24,066 nucleotides of DNA from Spongospora subterranea (Eukaryota > Endomyxa > Phytomyxea > Plasmodiophorida > Plasmodiophoridae), in NCBI GenBank assembly GCA_900404475.1, contig OUQQ01000284.1, forward strand, positions 1 through 24,066, given 5' to 3'. The notes beneath the pieces are model-generated. The model saw nothing but the letters and a program-made list of their open reading frames with translations. It ran no database searches and had not been told where the DNA came from. Position 1 is the stretch's first letter; each line of letters opens with the position of its first letter. A program made the position numbers and the translations under genes. Shown here piece by piece: positions 9,902 through 19,900 of this stretch.

Positions 9902-10982
9902 TTACTCTGCTAATTCCCGTTGTTTGTTTGTGATATGGATTTCCAATGCGTGCATTTCTTGCTGTATCCGTTCATCCTCACACTTCATCCTGAAATGAAA
10001 TTTCGTTATGGGAATCATATACACAACTGATTTGCCCTACTGTCTTGTTGCATGACAATAAAATTCATCTAGAGCGACGGGATCGTCTCCCTCTGGAGGA
10101 GTGCTAACAATGGTCGACATCCCTGTTTCCAATAGCCATTTTTGGCAGCGTGAATGCATTTCTGAAGCCAACCTTTAAAAAACATCCCTTAAACCATACC
10201 AAATTACAAGCCTTGAAGCTCTTGTTCTCTTATCGAAGCAACCGCTGAAAGTCCCTCTAATTCGCTCCTAGTTTTGACTATTTGTGAATTACCGGCAGCT
10301 ATTGACGCATTTGCAGCAGACAGTCGGCGCCTCAGCCCAGATGCGGTCTGTTTCAAATCGCGGCACTAATGAACTAAAAGGTTACTGGGAACCTAGTAGG
10401 TCTTCAAATGATCACAACCTGATCCAAAACATGCCTGGTTAATTCGTTATCTCGAGTCAGGTAATCCATGGTTTGGTTGTGGTCATGAACTTTCTGAACA
10501 CTTTTGTAGTAGTCAAAAAGTGAACTCTCAGATACAAAATTGACGCGTTACCAAATCTCAACCAGTGACGAATAATTTGCCTCTACGGTTTGTTTCTTCA
10601 GTTTGACCAGTTCCATTAACTCTACTTGATTTGGCTTTTCACGATTATGTTTTTTTCTTTGAGTTTTGCCAGAAGTCTTACGTTGGAAGCAATTTTTCTC
10701 CTGTATGCGATTTCCTCTATAATGACTTGGCGCTTTGCTTCTTCTCTATAAAGCTCTTTGATCCGTTTTCGAACATCGTCCAGGAATCCCTTGACGGAAT
10801 TAGTTCATCGCATGCAATGCTGCAACCAATTCAACCTGTTGCTGCAATAAATCAAAATCCGCCTTTTTCTTTTGGCTCACTAAATCGAGCTTGAACGCAT
10901 TCTCCGATTCTTGTGCGGCTTTCAAATCTTTGAGCTCTACGAGCATACGCGCCAACAAATCAGTTCCAGTAGGGTTAACCAT
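9902..10982 (-). CDS. Coiled-coil protein of about 260 aa, 7 exons, function unknown
   Basis: Exons 10982-10836, 10789-10682, 10619-10552, 10500-10419, 10365-10208, 10172-10041 and 9989-9902 join to 260 residues. The protein is almost wholly helical and heptad-like: LLARMLVELKDLKAAQESEN, GFLDDVRKRIKELYREEAKR, LKQTASGLRRRLSAANASIA, IQQEMHALEIHITNKQREL. There is no signal peptide or membrane segment. The fifth intron is doubtful: either a 35-nt GT-AG intron (10173-10207) or a 50-nt GC-AG intron (10162-10211). The TAA at 9902 sits inside a donor-like GTAATT. Splicing 9839-9905 instead would add a basic tail ending at 9766. It lies tail-to-tail with the SPAG1-like gene, 202 nt away (66 with the extension). 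A cytoskeletal or ciliary role is possible but not shown. Confidence 0.6.
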
Positions 10983-11655
10983 TATCAATCGTTTGACAGA
11001 TTATAAAGCGATTACCGATATGGGTTTCGCATCACTTTGAAATGAGGGGTACTGGTAACACTATAGTCATGCACATGACCCACTGACATCGTCGTGTCAT
11101 GTTCACGCTCACTACATGGCGAGTCACGATTGCATGTCCCGAACCACTGTTCAGTGTTAGCGGAAATGTTTATGTGACCACAGTGGTGAATCTTTACCGA
11201 TATCAACTACCATTTGGGTGTGTGATCGATCGAATACTCTCCATATTGTAATTGAATTCAGAGAAATTATAACACCGAGATTGAGTTGGAATCGCTGTCA
11301 ATTTGAGACAGTTTCCATCCCGGTCGACATTTGGAGCGAGGATTGCGGTAGAGATTGAGGTGTCCGGCGGTAGAGATTGAGGTGTCCGGCGTCAGGCGTC
11401 CGTTTCCGCAGGTTCTTCTCGTCTTTCGTAAACGACATCTATTGTACCTCATTCAACGATTCGCGTTGAAATCTTAGCCGAACGCAATCTGCTCACAAGT
11501 ATTCGATATCGATAGCAACATGCCTCATGGTAACTGTGCACGATACTGCTCATGAAATAGGTCTAGTATTTGAAATTTTTTTATGTATAAACAATTTCTG
11601 ACATTTTTTTTAATCACAATCATAGATGCACACATAGCTCATAATGGAGGCAGAT
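10983..11655. other. Intergenic region, no gene recognised
   Basis: About 670 bases containing the upstream region of the coiled-coil gene and the downstream region of the secreted-protein gene. Open frames at 11012-11206 and 11267-11452 have no recognisable features. A short tandem duplication lies at 11346-11389. A T-rich stretch is at about 11570-11615, and no other structure stands out. Confidence 0.35.
11346..11389. repeat. 22-bp perfect tandem duplication
   Basis: Two head-to-tail 22-base copies of a unit that begins CGGTAGAGATTG and ends GGTGTCCGG occupy 11346-11367 and 11368-11389. They are identical, suggesting a recent slippage or duplication event. They lie in intergenic DNA and no coding role is evident. 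Confidence 0.9.
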
Positions 11656-12624
11656 TTAAAAGATTCCTGCAGATCCAACTGATCCTAATGATCCATAATC
11701 GTTATCAATATTGCTGTGTAACCCCATTGTCGCTGAGCCGGAGTCACTGCCGAAACTCGAGGAACCGATTCCACCGCTTCCCCACGTTGCAGATCCGCCT
11801 CCTTGGCTTCCAAAGCTGGCGGATCCCATTCCTGAGCCAAAACTAGCTGAACCTGCAATTACCAATGTTGGTCAATTGGTTAATAACAAAGGCCATGACA
11901 CATATTTACCGGTCGTTTTCTTGTATACCACAGGTTTCGCAGCTTTCGATGCCGCTTTACTTGCTTTCGATGCTGTATTACGCTTGGCTGCATGCTTCTT
12001 TTTGGATGCGGCGGATTTAACATTGGCCGAATTGGCTGCGTTTTTAAAAGCTGCTTTGTTGGCCATCTTGTTTGCCAGGTTGTACTTGCTGGCTTGAGAT
12101 TTTGCAGCAGCTTTGTTCGCGACATCCTTGGCAGCGGTTTGTTTCTTAGCGGCGGCCTTGGACGCGGATTTAGCTACAGCAGCATTGGTGTCGTGATGCT
12201 GAGTTATGTCGCTTGCCTTCTTCGAGTATATGTTGAGCTTCTTCGCGCGGTTAAACTTATGGGTGCGTTTCTTGGCTGCAGATGCGTTTTTGACTTTTGT
12301 TTTCGCTTGATTGGATGATGCCGCCTTAGCATGATTATTCTTCATGGCTGACTTGTTGGCCAGTGCTTTGTTCAGCTTCTTATGTTTAGCCTTTTCAGCT
12401 TGAGCTGCTTTGTTCATCTTTTTGGCTGCCGCATTCTTAGTTGCAGCAGAGTTTGATTTGTCCACGAATGCGTTACTCATTGCTGATTGTTTTTTAGCGA
12501 CATTTGATCCATGGGAACCATATGTATCAACAGATCCAATTCCAACACCAGACAGACTGCCGTAGTCGGCACTGATAGAAATGGCGAGGAGCACGACCGC
12601 CAACGAGAAAACTGCCACCTTCAT
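11656..12624 (-). CDS. Secreted Lys/Ala/Asn-rich protein with Gly/Ser tail, 2 exons
   Basis: Exons 12624-11910 and 11852-11656, joined by a 57-nt intron (donor GTAAAT, acceptor TTGCAG), give 303 residues. A signal peptide is clear (MKVAVFSLAVVLLAISISA). A short Gly/Ser segment follows (DYGSLSGVGIGS), then a roughly 180-residue central region built from Ala, Lys, Asn and Ser with very few acidic residues. It contains the motif FNRAKKLNIYSKKASDIT. The second exon encodes a Gly/Ser/Phe repeat tail (GSASFGSGMGSASFGS) ending DYGSLGSVGSAGIF, which echoes the N-terminal DYGSLSG. The core motif and composition match the protein at 15066-15896, so the two are paralogues. Extreme basicity and low complexity suggest a structural, polyanion-binding or mineral-binding extracellular protein; this is inference. 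No known family is recognised. Confidence 0.85.
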
Positions 12625-12717
12625 GTTTTGAATGTTGTAAGCTAAAGTTGATCTGTTCAAGTTCAGAACAATTTGCACAATGAACGGAATCGTAAATCAT
12701 GGTCGGTGAAAGTACGA

Positions 12718-13213
12718 TTCCGGTCGGTCTCCGGTCGGTCTGCAATTCGGGGCGGCGGCCGGTCGATCAGCAACTTGAAGGCGGCGGCCGGTCGGTCAGC
12801 AACTTGGAGGCGGCGGCCGGTCGGTCAGCAACTTGAAGGCGGCGGCCTGTCGGTCAGCAGCTTGAAGGCGGCGGCCGGTCGGTCAGCAACTTGAAGGCGG
12901 CGGCCGGTCGGTCAGCAACTTGAAGGCGGCGGCCGGTCGGTCAGCAACTTGGGGCGGCGGCCGGTCGATCAGCAACTTGGAGGCGGCGGCCGGTCGGTCA
13001 GCAACTTGATGGCGGCGGCCTGTCGGTCAGCAACTTGAAGGCGGCGGCCTGTCGGTCAGCAACTTGAAGGCGGCGGCCGGTCGGTCAGCAACTTGGGGCG
13101 GCGGCCGGTCGATCAGCACTTTGGGCGGCGGCCGGTCGATCAAAATTTTGGGCGGCCGGTCGACCAGCAATTCGGCGGCGGCGCTTGGTCAGCATTTCGG
13201 TGCCGGCCGGTCG
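12718..13213. repeat. GC-rich minisatellite, about 16-17 copies of a 28-29 bp unit
   Basis: A head-to-tail array with a unit reading roughly GGTCGGTCAGCAACTTGAAG followed by GCGGCGGCC. The most common unit is 29 bases, with 28-base variants where GGGG replaces the GAAGG or GGAGG part. Copies degrade at both ends (CTGCAATTCGG at the left, AAAATTTTG and AGCATTTCGG at the right). It starts 94 bases upstream of the ATG of the minus-strand secreted-protein gene. The unit is not a multiple of three, so open frames through it rotate and are not genes. Runs of GG on the plus strand could form two-tetrad G-quadruplexes. Confidence 0.95.
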
Positions 13214-13355
13214 AACTACAAATGGTTCATCGAACGACCGAGAGCCATAGGTTTCGCGACTCCTGGAACTGCCTTCAATGCAAAATTGTCATGATCCGGA
13301 ACATGAATTCGATAGTCTAAAAAACATCTGTTATGACTAAACATGTGATCCTATT

Positions 13356-14555
13356 TTATAATTTCGACATTTCATGGCAACATTGCAGTGACAATGTCTC
13401 ATATCGTCTGAGCTTGGCTGAGAAGGGTCGAACAATGGGTCCGGCTGGGTTGATATCATGATCAGATCCCCATGGTGATGGCGATAACGATGGCCACGGT
13501 TTGTTACTCCCTGTATAGCTATACATGGACCTGGTGTGGAATGGCGGCGTATGAGGCGGGGCGTATGTGGGCGGATCAGATGGCGCTACTGTGATCCCAT
13601 CCCTCTGCCCATCCCTGATCACCATCTCGCCCATGATTCCATCCTCCCCGTTATCCAATCGCGCCTCATACCTCCTTGGCACCCTATAGATCTCACTCTT
13701 GGTAATATTCCTTGGCACCATAAACCCATCATGGACAATCGAGGACCTGATCATCTTCCTAAACGGCCTCATCCTGGCCGCCAACTCCTCATTCCTTCCT
13801 TGCCATTCCTTACTAGTTCCAATAGGATTATGCACTATTAGATTGTGTGTTGATCTCTGACAAGGATGTAGCTGCCGTTCCACAATCTTCTTTGGGCATT
13901 GAATTCTGTTGGATTGGACAGGATCATATGATTTTGGCGAGGTTGGCGAGGTTTCCTCGATCGGTTCGGGTTCATCGGGCACAATTGGGTCATGAAATCC
14001 AATAATTAGATCCCTGAATCCATCTTTGTTCCCTCTCTCACTGTTCACCAACAGCTGTTGACGACGCCCTGTCACCTCAATTCCCTTATCCATCAGAATC
14101 CTCCCAGCTCTTACTGCCGTGATCCGCCCTTCATGAAGGTCCTTGAACACGTCGTGCAATTGGTTAGTCGATGATCGGCCAGTATTCCCTCGCCCTTTAC
14201 TGTTCTCGGATCCTGCGAATATCGCCGGTTTCCGTTCGTACGCGGGATAGGGTTTGAAGGAATACGGCGGCGCGCTCTGTTGACACAATCGATCACTATC
14301 GGGAACGGTGAGCGAATAGAGCAGATTCGATAGAGTTAATGGTGGCTTGATAAGGGCGCATCGATACGCTTGAGTTATATCAAGTCCAATTTTTGATAAA
14401 TGATCGGTGAGTTCATAGGTCGTCATCGTTCCAGTATCGAATCGCCGAAACAACGCCACAATTTCATCACGATGATTGTGGACATTGAATTTTAACTGGG
14501 CAACGCTAAGGAAACATATATTTTCGTAGTGATGAATGGGTTTCGCCAACGCCAT
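13356..14555 (-). CDS. Intronless 399-aa protein with internally duplicated module, function unknown
   Basis: A single uninterrupted frame from an ATG at 14555 to TAA, unlike its intron-rich neighbours. No signal peptide or membrane segment. Two related modules are visible. The first covers about residues 30-82 (IVALFRRFDTGTMTTYELTD, LSKIGLDIT, LTLSNLLYSL). The second covers about 133-187 (LHDVFKDLHEGRITAVRAGR, LMDKGIEVT, DGFRDLIIGF). Both follow the pattern F-x-x-(F/L)-x-x-G-x-(M/I)-T, then L, then G-(L/I)-x-(I/V)-T, then a terminal hydrophobic helix. The first faintly recalls one EF-hand half but lacks the full calcium loop. The C-terminal half is Pro/Arg-rich and probably disordered, ending NKPWPSLSPSPWGSDHDINP and a basic tail. 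The similarity of the two modules is my own alignment by eye. A flagellar or scaffold protein is conceivable; I do not recognise a family. Confidence 0.75.
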   Translation of the reverse strand: MALAKPIHHYENICFLSVAQLKFNVHNHRDEIVALFRRFDTGTMTTYELTDHLSKIGLDITQAYRCALIKPPLTLSNLLYSLTVPDSDRLCQQSAPPYSFKPYPAYERKPAIFAGSENSKGRGNTGRSSTNQLHDVFKDLHEGRITAVRAGRILMDKGIEVTGRRQQLLVNSERGNKDGFRDLIIGFHDPIVPDEPEPIEETSPTSPKSYDPVQSNRIQCPKKIVERQLHPCQRSTHNLIVHNPIGTSKEWQGRNEELAARMRPFRKMIRSSIVHDGFMVPRNITKSEIYRVPRRYEARLDNGEDGIMGEMVIRDGQRDGITVAPSDPPTYAPPHTPPFHTRSMYSYTGSNKPWPSLSPSPWGSDHDINPAGPIVRPFSAKLRRYETLSLQCCHEMSKL

Positions 14556-15065
14556 ACGGCAATCTATGGGAATTCCAGATTATGACGAAGGCGGCGGATT
14601 CGGGACCTGGATCATTTTGGTACTGTCGTAGGGAAACAGTTATACGTTTTCCCGTCTATATTTGAACATTCAGACTTTCCTTGTGATATCGCGCCAGGAA
14701 ACAATCTAAGAGTATTTACCGGTCCATAGCAAAAAATAAACCGTTTCATTGGATATGGGCGAGATGGCGCTGTCAACGCGCCAACTGGACTCGGACGATG
14801 GGTAATCCCAACAATTAATGGTGGCGGGGTGATTGATATCGCATCCCTCGGTACTGAACAACATAGTGCAGGCTGTAAGTTATGGCTGAGAGATCATCAC
14901 GATCGGAATCGGATTAGATGATACTTATGGTGATTAGCGGGATTCGGTAGATCGGAACGACACATATGGGCAAGAAGACCCCGGAACGGTTCCCATAGCG
15001 GAACTCGGGCCGGATTATATTTCATTTGGCAATCGTCTGAACATCATCATCACGTTTAATCGACC
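14556..15065. promoter_or_regulatory. Divergent promoter region between orphan gene and secreted-protein gene
   Basis: 510 bases between two divergent ATGs, with no convincing open frame. It should carry both promoters. A TATATT-like AT stretch at about 15015-15023 lies roughly 45 bases upstream of the plus-strand ATG. A GGCGC...GCGCC inverted pair is seen at about 14767-14782. No motif clearly shared with the upstream region of the paralogous secreted gene was found. Confidence 0.35.
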
Positions 15066-15896
15066 ATGAATGCGCCTTCCGTTCTTGTAATCTTAGCCGT
15101 TGTATTGGCCGGATTCTGTCTAGAATCTGAGGCGTTTGTTGGTGGAGGAGGTGGCATAATCGGTAAAGGCGGTGTTGGATATGGGAATGTGGCAGGGTTC
15201 AGCAACGCCGCCCACCTGAAAGCGGCTAACTCCAAGAACGCCTTCAACCGAGCCAATATCGCCAACTTCCGAAACGCGGCAGCTAAGCAGGCGGCCGCTC
15301 GTAAGGCGTACAAGGCAGCAGCGGCAGCTCAGGCTAAGGTCAACAGGCTCAATAAGAACGTCGCCTCCGCTAAAACCGCTAAAGCTAATGTCGCCAAGAC
15401 AGCTGCATCTAATGTAGCTGCTGCCAAGGCTAAGAAAGCTGCCGCCTCCAAGGTTCATTCCGCCAAATTCGCCCGCGCCAAGAACCTGAACGTGTTCTCG
15501 AAGAAGGCGTCGGATGTGACTAACAGTGTTGTCTATGACGCCGCCCATGCTAAATCTGTTGCCAAAGCTGTGGCCAAGAAGCAAGCCGCTGCTAAGAAGG
15601 TGGCGGCTCGTGCTGCAGCCGCTAAGAAGGCGGCTAATGTTAACGCTGCTAACTCTGCTAAGTCCAACGCTGCCTACAAAGCGGCTTCTAACGCAGCCGC
15701 AGTGAAGTCGGCAGCCAAGAAGGCGGCGAATCGGGCCAATAAAAAGGCGGCAGCATCGAATGCGTTCGCGACCAACAAAGCACATGCTAAACGGGGCAAG
15801 AATGCTGGATATGGAAATCGTGGATTCGGTAAAGCTGGATATGGTGGTCTAGGATATGGGGGTTTCGGATATGGAGGATATGGATCATTCACCTAA
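15066..15896 (+). CDS. Secreted Lys/Ala/Asn-rich protein with Gly/Tyr tail, single exon
   Basis: 276 residues from the ATG at 15066. The signal peptide is strong (MNAPSVLVILAVVLAGFC, cleavage likely after SEA at about 23). A Gly-rich segment follows (FVGGGGGIIGKGGVGYG), then a roughly 210-residue region of Ala, Lys, Asn and Ser with hardly any acidic residues (for example AKKQAAAKKVAARAAAAKKA), resembling histone H1 tails in composition. The core motif FARAKNLNVFSKKASDVT aligns with FNRAKKLNIYSKKASDIT of the protein at 11656-12624. The tail is Gly/Tyr/Phe-rich (GYGGLGYGGFGYGGYGSFT). The codon pattern (GCC/GCT, AAG) is GC-rich compared with its AT-richer paralogue. It is likely an abundant extracellular structural or adhesive protein; function is inferred from composition only. 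Confidence 0.88.
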   Translation: MNAPSVLVILAVVLAGFCLESEAFVGGGGGIIGKGGVGYGNVAGFSNAAHLKAANSKNAFNRANIANFRNAAAKQAAARKAYKAAAAAQAKVNRLNKNVASAKTAKANVAKTAASNVAAAKAKKAAASKVHSAKFARAKNLNVFSKKASDVTNSVVYDAAHAKSVAKAVAKKQAAAKKVAARAAAAKKAANVNAANSAKSNAAYKAASNAAAVKSAAKKAANRANKKAAASNAFATNKAHAKRGKNAGYGNRGFGKAGYGGLGYGGFGYGGYGSFT

Positions 15897-16987
15897 TCCA
15901 ATCAATTACTTGCTCAGGTTGTGGTTTGTTCCCTTTTTCCTTGATAAAACATCCCAGTTGACCACCAACAGCCCAACTCCCCATAGTAGCAATATTAGTG
16001 CCGATGGACCGCCATATTTCCTGGAATATATTCCCAGATAAACCCCTGACGTGGTCCCATATCTTTAGGTAATATACCCTTTTTACTGCACCATTATCTT
16101 GTCAGGGTAATCGCCCCTTTCCAAAACCGTAAACCAGTTATCAATAACAGGCATAACGGCGGGGGGGACGGAGGTGATTATCGGTGCCAATCCTACGTTA
16201 ACTGATGACCATTCCTGTTGTGTTGATTGGCTACGGGGCGAATAACCATGACAGCAAAGGGGTTAAGGGACCTCATTATAACCAAACACAAACTGAATAT
16301 CAATTACATCAAACAACTTCTGCCATATATTGACACACCTTCGACCAGTGTCTGCTGCCTTGAAGACACAATCAACGATGAGGGCACTGTTTGGAACTTG
16401 GCCATGTTTTGTTTTTGAAAACAATTCAATCATATTGTTTTATCAACAATGTGTTTCGAGGTATTTTTTATCTCGACAGCAATTAAGCTTCATTTCGGTC
16501 TCATAGATCTATGTTAGATAATGTTTTCGCCCCAAAAAATTGGGTCTGATCCATCTGGGTATTATATTCACCGGTGCTCTTCTGTTCGAAGACCCCTCTC
16601 CTAATCGACGAGCCGGCAAGCGCTAATCAACCACATCGCTTTCAAAGCCCATTATCCGAAAAGGGCAATGGCGCTACACCCACTGGCAAGAGGCCACGCA
16701 TAAACTGACGCTCCCTGTTACCGTCCTCGGAGACCGTGACTGTGTTCAGGGCTGTGCCAGTGCCCAGGGCTGCGGCGCCAGGAACTGGGGCCGCAGCCAG
16801 CGAAGACCTGTGAACAGAAGAATATCGATATCGATTCAGGTCGGTGCTGGCACCGCAAAACGGTCTGGTCCAATAGACTTCTCCACTGAATAATAACCAT
16901 AACTCTGCTTTCTTGTCTTGTTATTGATCTGTAGAACGGGATATCTACAGTTTTAGATTGCAAAAGAACAAACGCGGTTACGTCCTA
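15897..16987. other. Intergenic region of 1.1 kb, no clear gene
   Basis: No multi-exon protein could be assembled here. A small frame at 16248-16418 (MTAKGLRDLIITKHKLNINY..., 56 codons) has plausible protein composition but no family or splice partner. A seven-G run lies at about 16161. A strong hairpin lies at 16768-16798. The region holds the 3' end of the secreted-protein gene and the promoter of the TFIIIC gene. Confidence 0.3.
16768..16798. repeat. Perfect 9-bp inverted repeat (hairpin)
   Basis: GGCTGCGGC at 16768-16776 pairs perfectly with GCCGCAGCC at 16790-16798 across a 13-base loop. The stem is very GC-rich. No T-run follows it, and it is in intergenic DNA about 190 bases upstream of the TFIIIC-like gene. 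Its role is unknown. Confidence 0.7.
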
Positions 16988-19900
16988 ATGCGAAACAAAG
17001 TTAGGCCCACTGTTAGAACTAAACGAAGTTCACGTAAAAAAAAAACTGCAGAAACAAGCTCAAGTTCTGATGAAGACGTAAATATCCATCACCTTTCTCC
17101 GCTCTTTGTCATTTGATTTTTTTTTTTTTGCAGTTTCTTAGTGATGAATGCTCATCTGCTAAGTCAGTACCCGTACCAGTACCAACAAGACGAACACGAC
17201 GACGGTCAGACATTCCCGATGTGGCAACAGGGGAGGCCATTATCAGCGCCCCACTGAAAAGGATCGATACCTCGAAGGTGCGTCCAGTTGTAGACGCCGA
17301 TAATTGTGCCTATTTCCAGAAGATCGACAGACCAGGTCTTAATGAATACAAACAAGGTGATGAATATGTTAGCTCTATGAACGAACCTGGTCTCTGACAG
17401 CTAACATATAGTTCATGCTCCTAAGGATCCTGCTTGCGTCAAATACTGTTCGATGTCGTTAACCCATCTCAGGAATCGTATCAAATTCATTTGTAAGCGT
17501 ATGCGGATCACACAAACTCAGCTATCGCAGAGCCTTAATCTCAATAACGTACGTTCTGTTGAATTGGAAGTTTCCTGTTGTCGTCACAAGCTCAACGGGA
17601 GGTTTCCCAGGGAAATATGTCAGGAGCATTATTGGGAATGTATTCCGCTGCATCTGCAACAATATACATCTACGTGCTTTCACAATGGGCTTTTTACATG
17701 GATAAAAAGTTCGTGGATGAGTTCAAGGCCGAGTTTATTATGAGAGATCTAGGCGATGCGGTGCTCGTTGCCCACTCACGCCAACTTCAGGAACTGACTA
17801 ACACTTTTATTTCAGGCGAATACTGACGAGGACGAAATCTTAGCGAAAATTGCGGCAGCACTGTCGACGGAGGTGGACTTGTTATCCGAATTCATGTCAT
17901 TCGAATGTGATCCGTCGACTCGCGAGCCGATTGATAATCGGATCATGAAATACCTGTAGGCGCTGGATTGTCATCAGTTGTGGCTCCACGTCGTTGACCG
18001 TCGCTGCAGTAATCTTGATCTAAGTTTCACTGGTAAACGGGGGCGTCGTCTTATTGAGGCTAGTCCACCAACATCGATGGATGTGAGTCCTGGTTCTGAT
18101 ACTGCTATCGATCTCAAAACACAAGCTGTGCTTGATTCGTGGCTCTCGCGTTCATCCGACATCCTTTACCTACCTGATTCGGATAGCGGCAAATACATAT
18201 GCCCAGGGTATTCCTCCAGCAAATTCAAGTGCTCCGACAAACCACAAATCCACACCTTGAATGCGTTCGGCTTGTATTCGGATGAATCTTCTGCTAATGT
18301 GATTATCAACGCTGGTGGGCCCATTACACTTATTGAATGGGTGCCAAGAGGTGTGTCATATCATCAATTCGGGATGGGGTTCTCATGAATCTATGTAGCG
18401 GCGTCTCAGACACAGTTCCTCTTAGTTTGCTCAGAATACAAACAGGGAGAATCTAACAAGAAGCAGAACGCCCTTATCCAAGTAATTACAGATACGGAGT
18501 CTGTCTTCAGTGCTAACGCGGAATTCAGATCTATGAGTTAGGTGGAACATCATCGTTTCCCGATACAACTATATCTCGCATGCGTCTCGGAATTGTTATT
18601 GATCAGATTGGTGCCATCTATTGTGCTCAATTCTGTCCGTTTCTAACGCAGCGTCAGGACGTAAGCTCTTTGGCCTAATTGTTGCTCTAGTTAATTTTTA
18701 CGTTGCAGGATTCTGGGGATGATACATCAGGCAATTTAGGGGTTCTGGCGATAAGCGGTGCTGATGGATCGATGAGAATCTATGTGATTCCTCACCCAGA
18801 TTTGCTCTCCCAATCCGATTCAATCATGATCAAGTTACGATGTTTGAAATGATATCGTAATTTGGTGTTGACATTCCGTCTGTTTAGGATAAGCCCTGTA
18901 TTCCACTTCTCAATCTCCGAGTTCCCAGTATTTACATTTCGTTGGCACCGCTCTAATTCAAAAGAAGTTGTGCCCGTTATTTTAGCTGGTAGTTATCAAG
19001 GTCTCGCTCATGTCAAACCTGCAATATTTTATTTAGAATCGCTCAGGAAGTGTTCTTCTCTGGGATATACGTACTGGGAATTCATCTCCTGAATTAGTGG
19101 CATTTGTTGCTCGCACGGTCAACGTGAGTTTCACACCGATCGTTTGATCGATGAGTTTTATGACACATAATCGGTTGTAGGATTGTGTGACTCAAGTTGC
19201 CTGGTGCCATCACAACCGGTTCGATTTCGTTATCGGGACGCATTCAGGTCTAGTTCGATTATATGATGTTCGATGCCCTGGCACTCCTTTGTGGACGTTT
19301 GATGCGTTTCGTACGTTGTCTGTTCTCTCGGCGTTCGTTCGCCATTGAATGGTTCTCGATTTAGGTCCAGTGTATGGCATTGAACCCATGGCAGATGGAA
19401 ACGGATACGCTTTAGCCATCGCAACTGGAATCAGGTTCCTGTCGGTCAGCAACGGGAGTTCCAGGTATTTGTAAATCTGACGTGTCGTCCGCCGTCTGAA
19501 CTTTATCGATCAATCACAGCGCTCCCCTGTTCTGGCTGGATCTTCCCTTTGAGGGTGCGACGCCGACAGTAAGATGGCTCGACCGCATTTTTAAGGCGAT
19601 ATCAATCCTGATTTCATAGAGTCTTTCGTCGTACCCGCTTTTCAATAGCGTAGCTTTATCCCTGACCACCGATACTGGCTGTTGCGCGTTCGCCATCATC
19701 GAAAGCCGTACTCACCTGGTTTGGCTTGTCATCAAAACATAGTCTGATTTCTTATTCCTAATTACGTAGAAAAAGTCTCAGCAGCGGAGAATCGTTGAAG
19801 TGCCATCGTACATCGACGTAACCTCTGTAGATGATCCATCGGAGCGTCCTTTAGTGGTGTTCGGAAGTGCTGTTTCTACGTCTACGAGCGTAATCGTTTC

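Noticed and set aside
11711..12318. Plus-strand frames opposite the secreted protein gene (128 and 108 aa)
   Set aside because: They mirror the Ala/Lys codons of the minus-strand gene; the sense strand has a signal peptide, spliced tail and paralogue.
11346..13213. CRISPR array
   Set aside because: Repeats are directly contiguous without unique spacers, and the surrounding genes are spliced eukaryotic genes.
12673..13320. Open frames through the minisatellite (Gly/Arg/Ala-rich repeats)
   Set aside because: The repeat unit is 28-29 bases, so the frame rotates from copy to copy. The openness comes from GC richness, not from selection.
13536..13841. Plus-strand 101-aa frame inside 13356-14555
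   Set aside because: It lies antisense within the 399-aa frame and shows no signal, motif or duplication of its own.
15120..15892. Minus-strand frames opposite 15066-15896 (221, 85 and 72 aa)
   Set aside because: Shadows of the Ala/Lys/Gly-rich plus-strand gene, with no independent features.
17957..17959. UAG reassigned to glutamine
   Set aside because: A single site with an in-phase intron explanation. Absence of terminal TAG among about nine genes is not significant.
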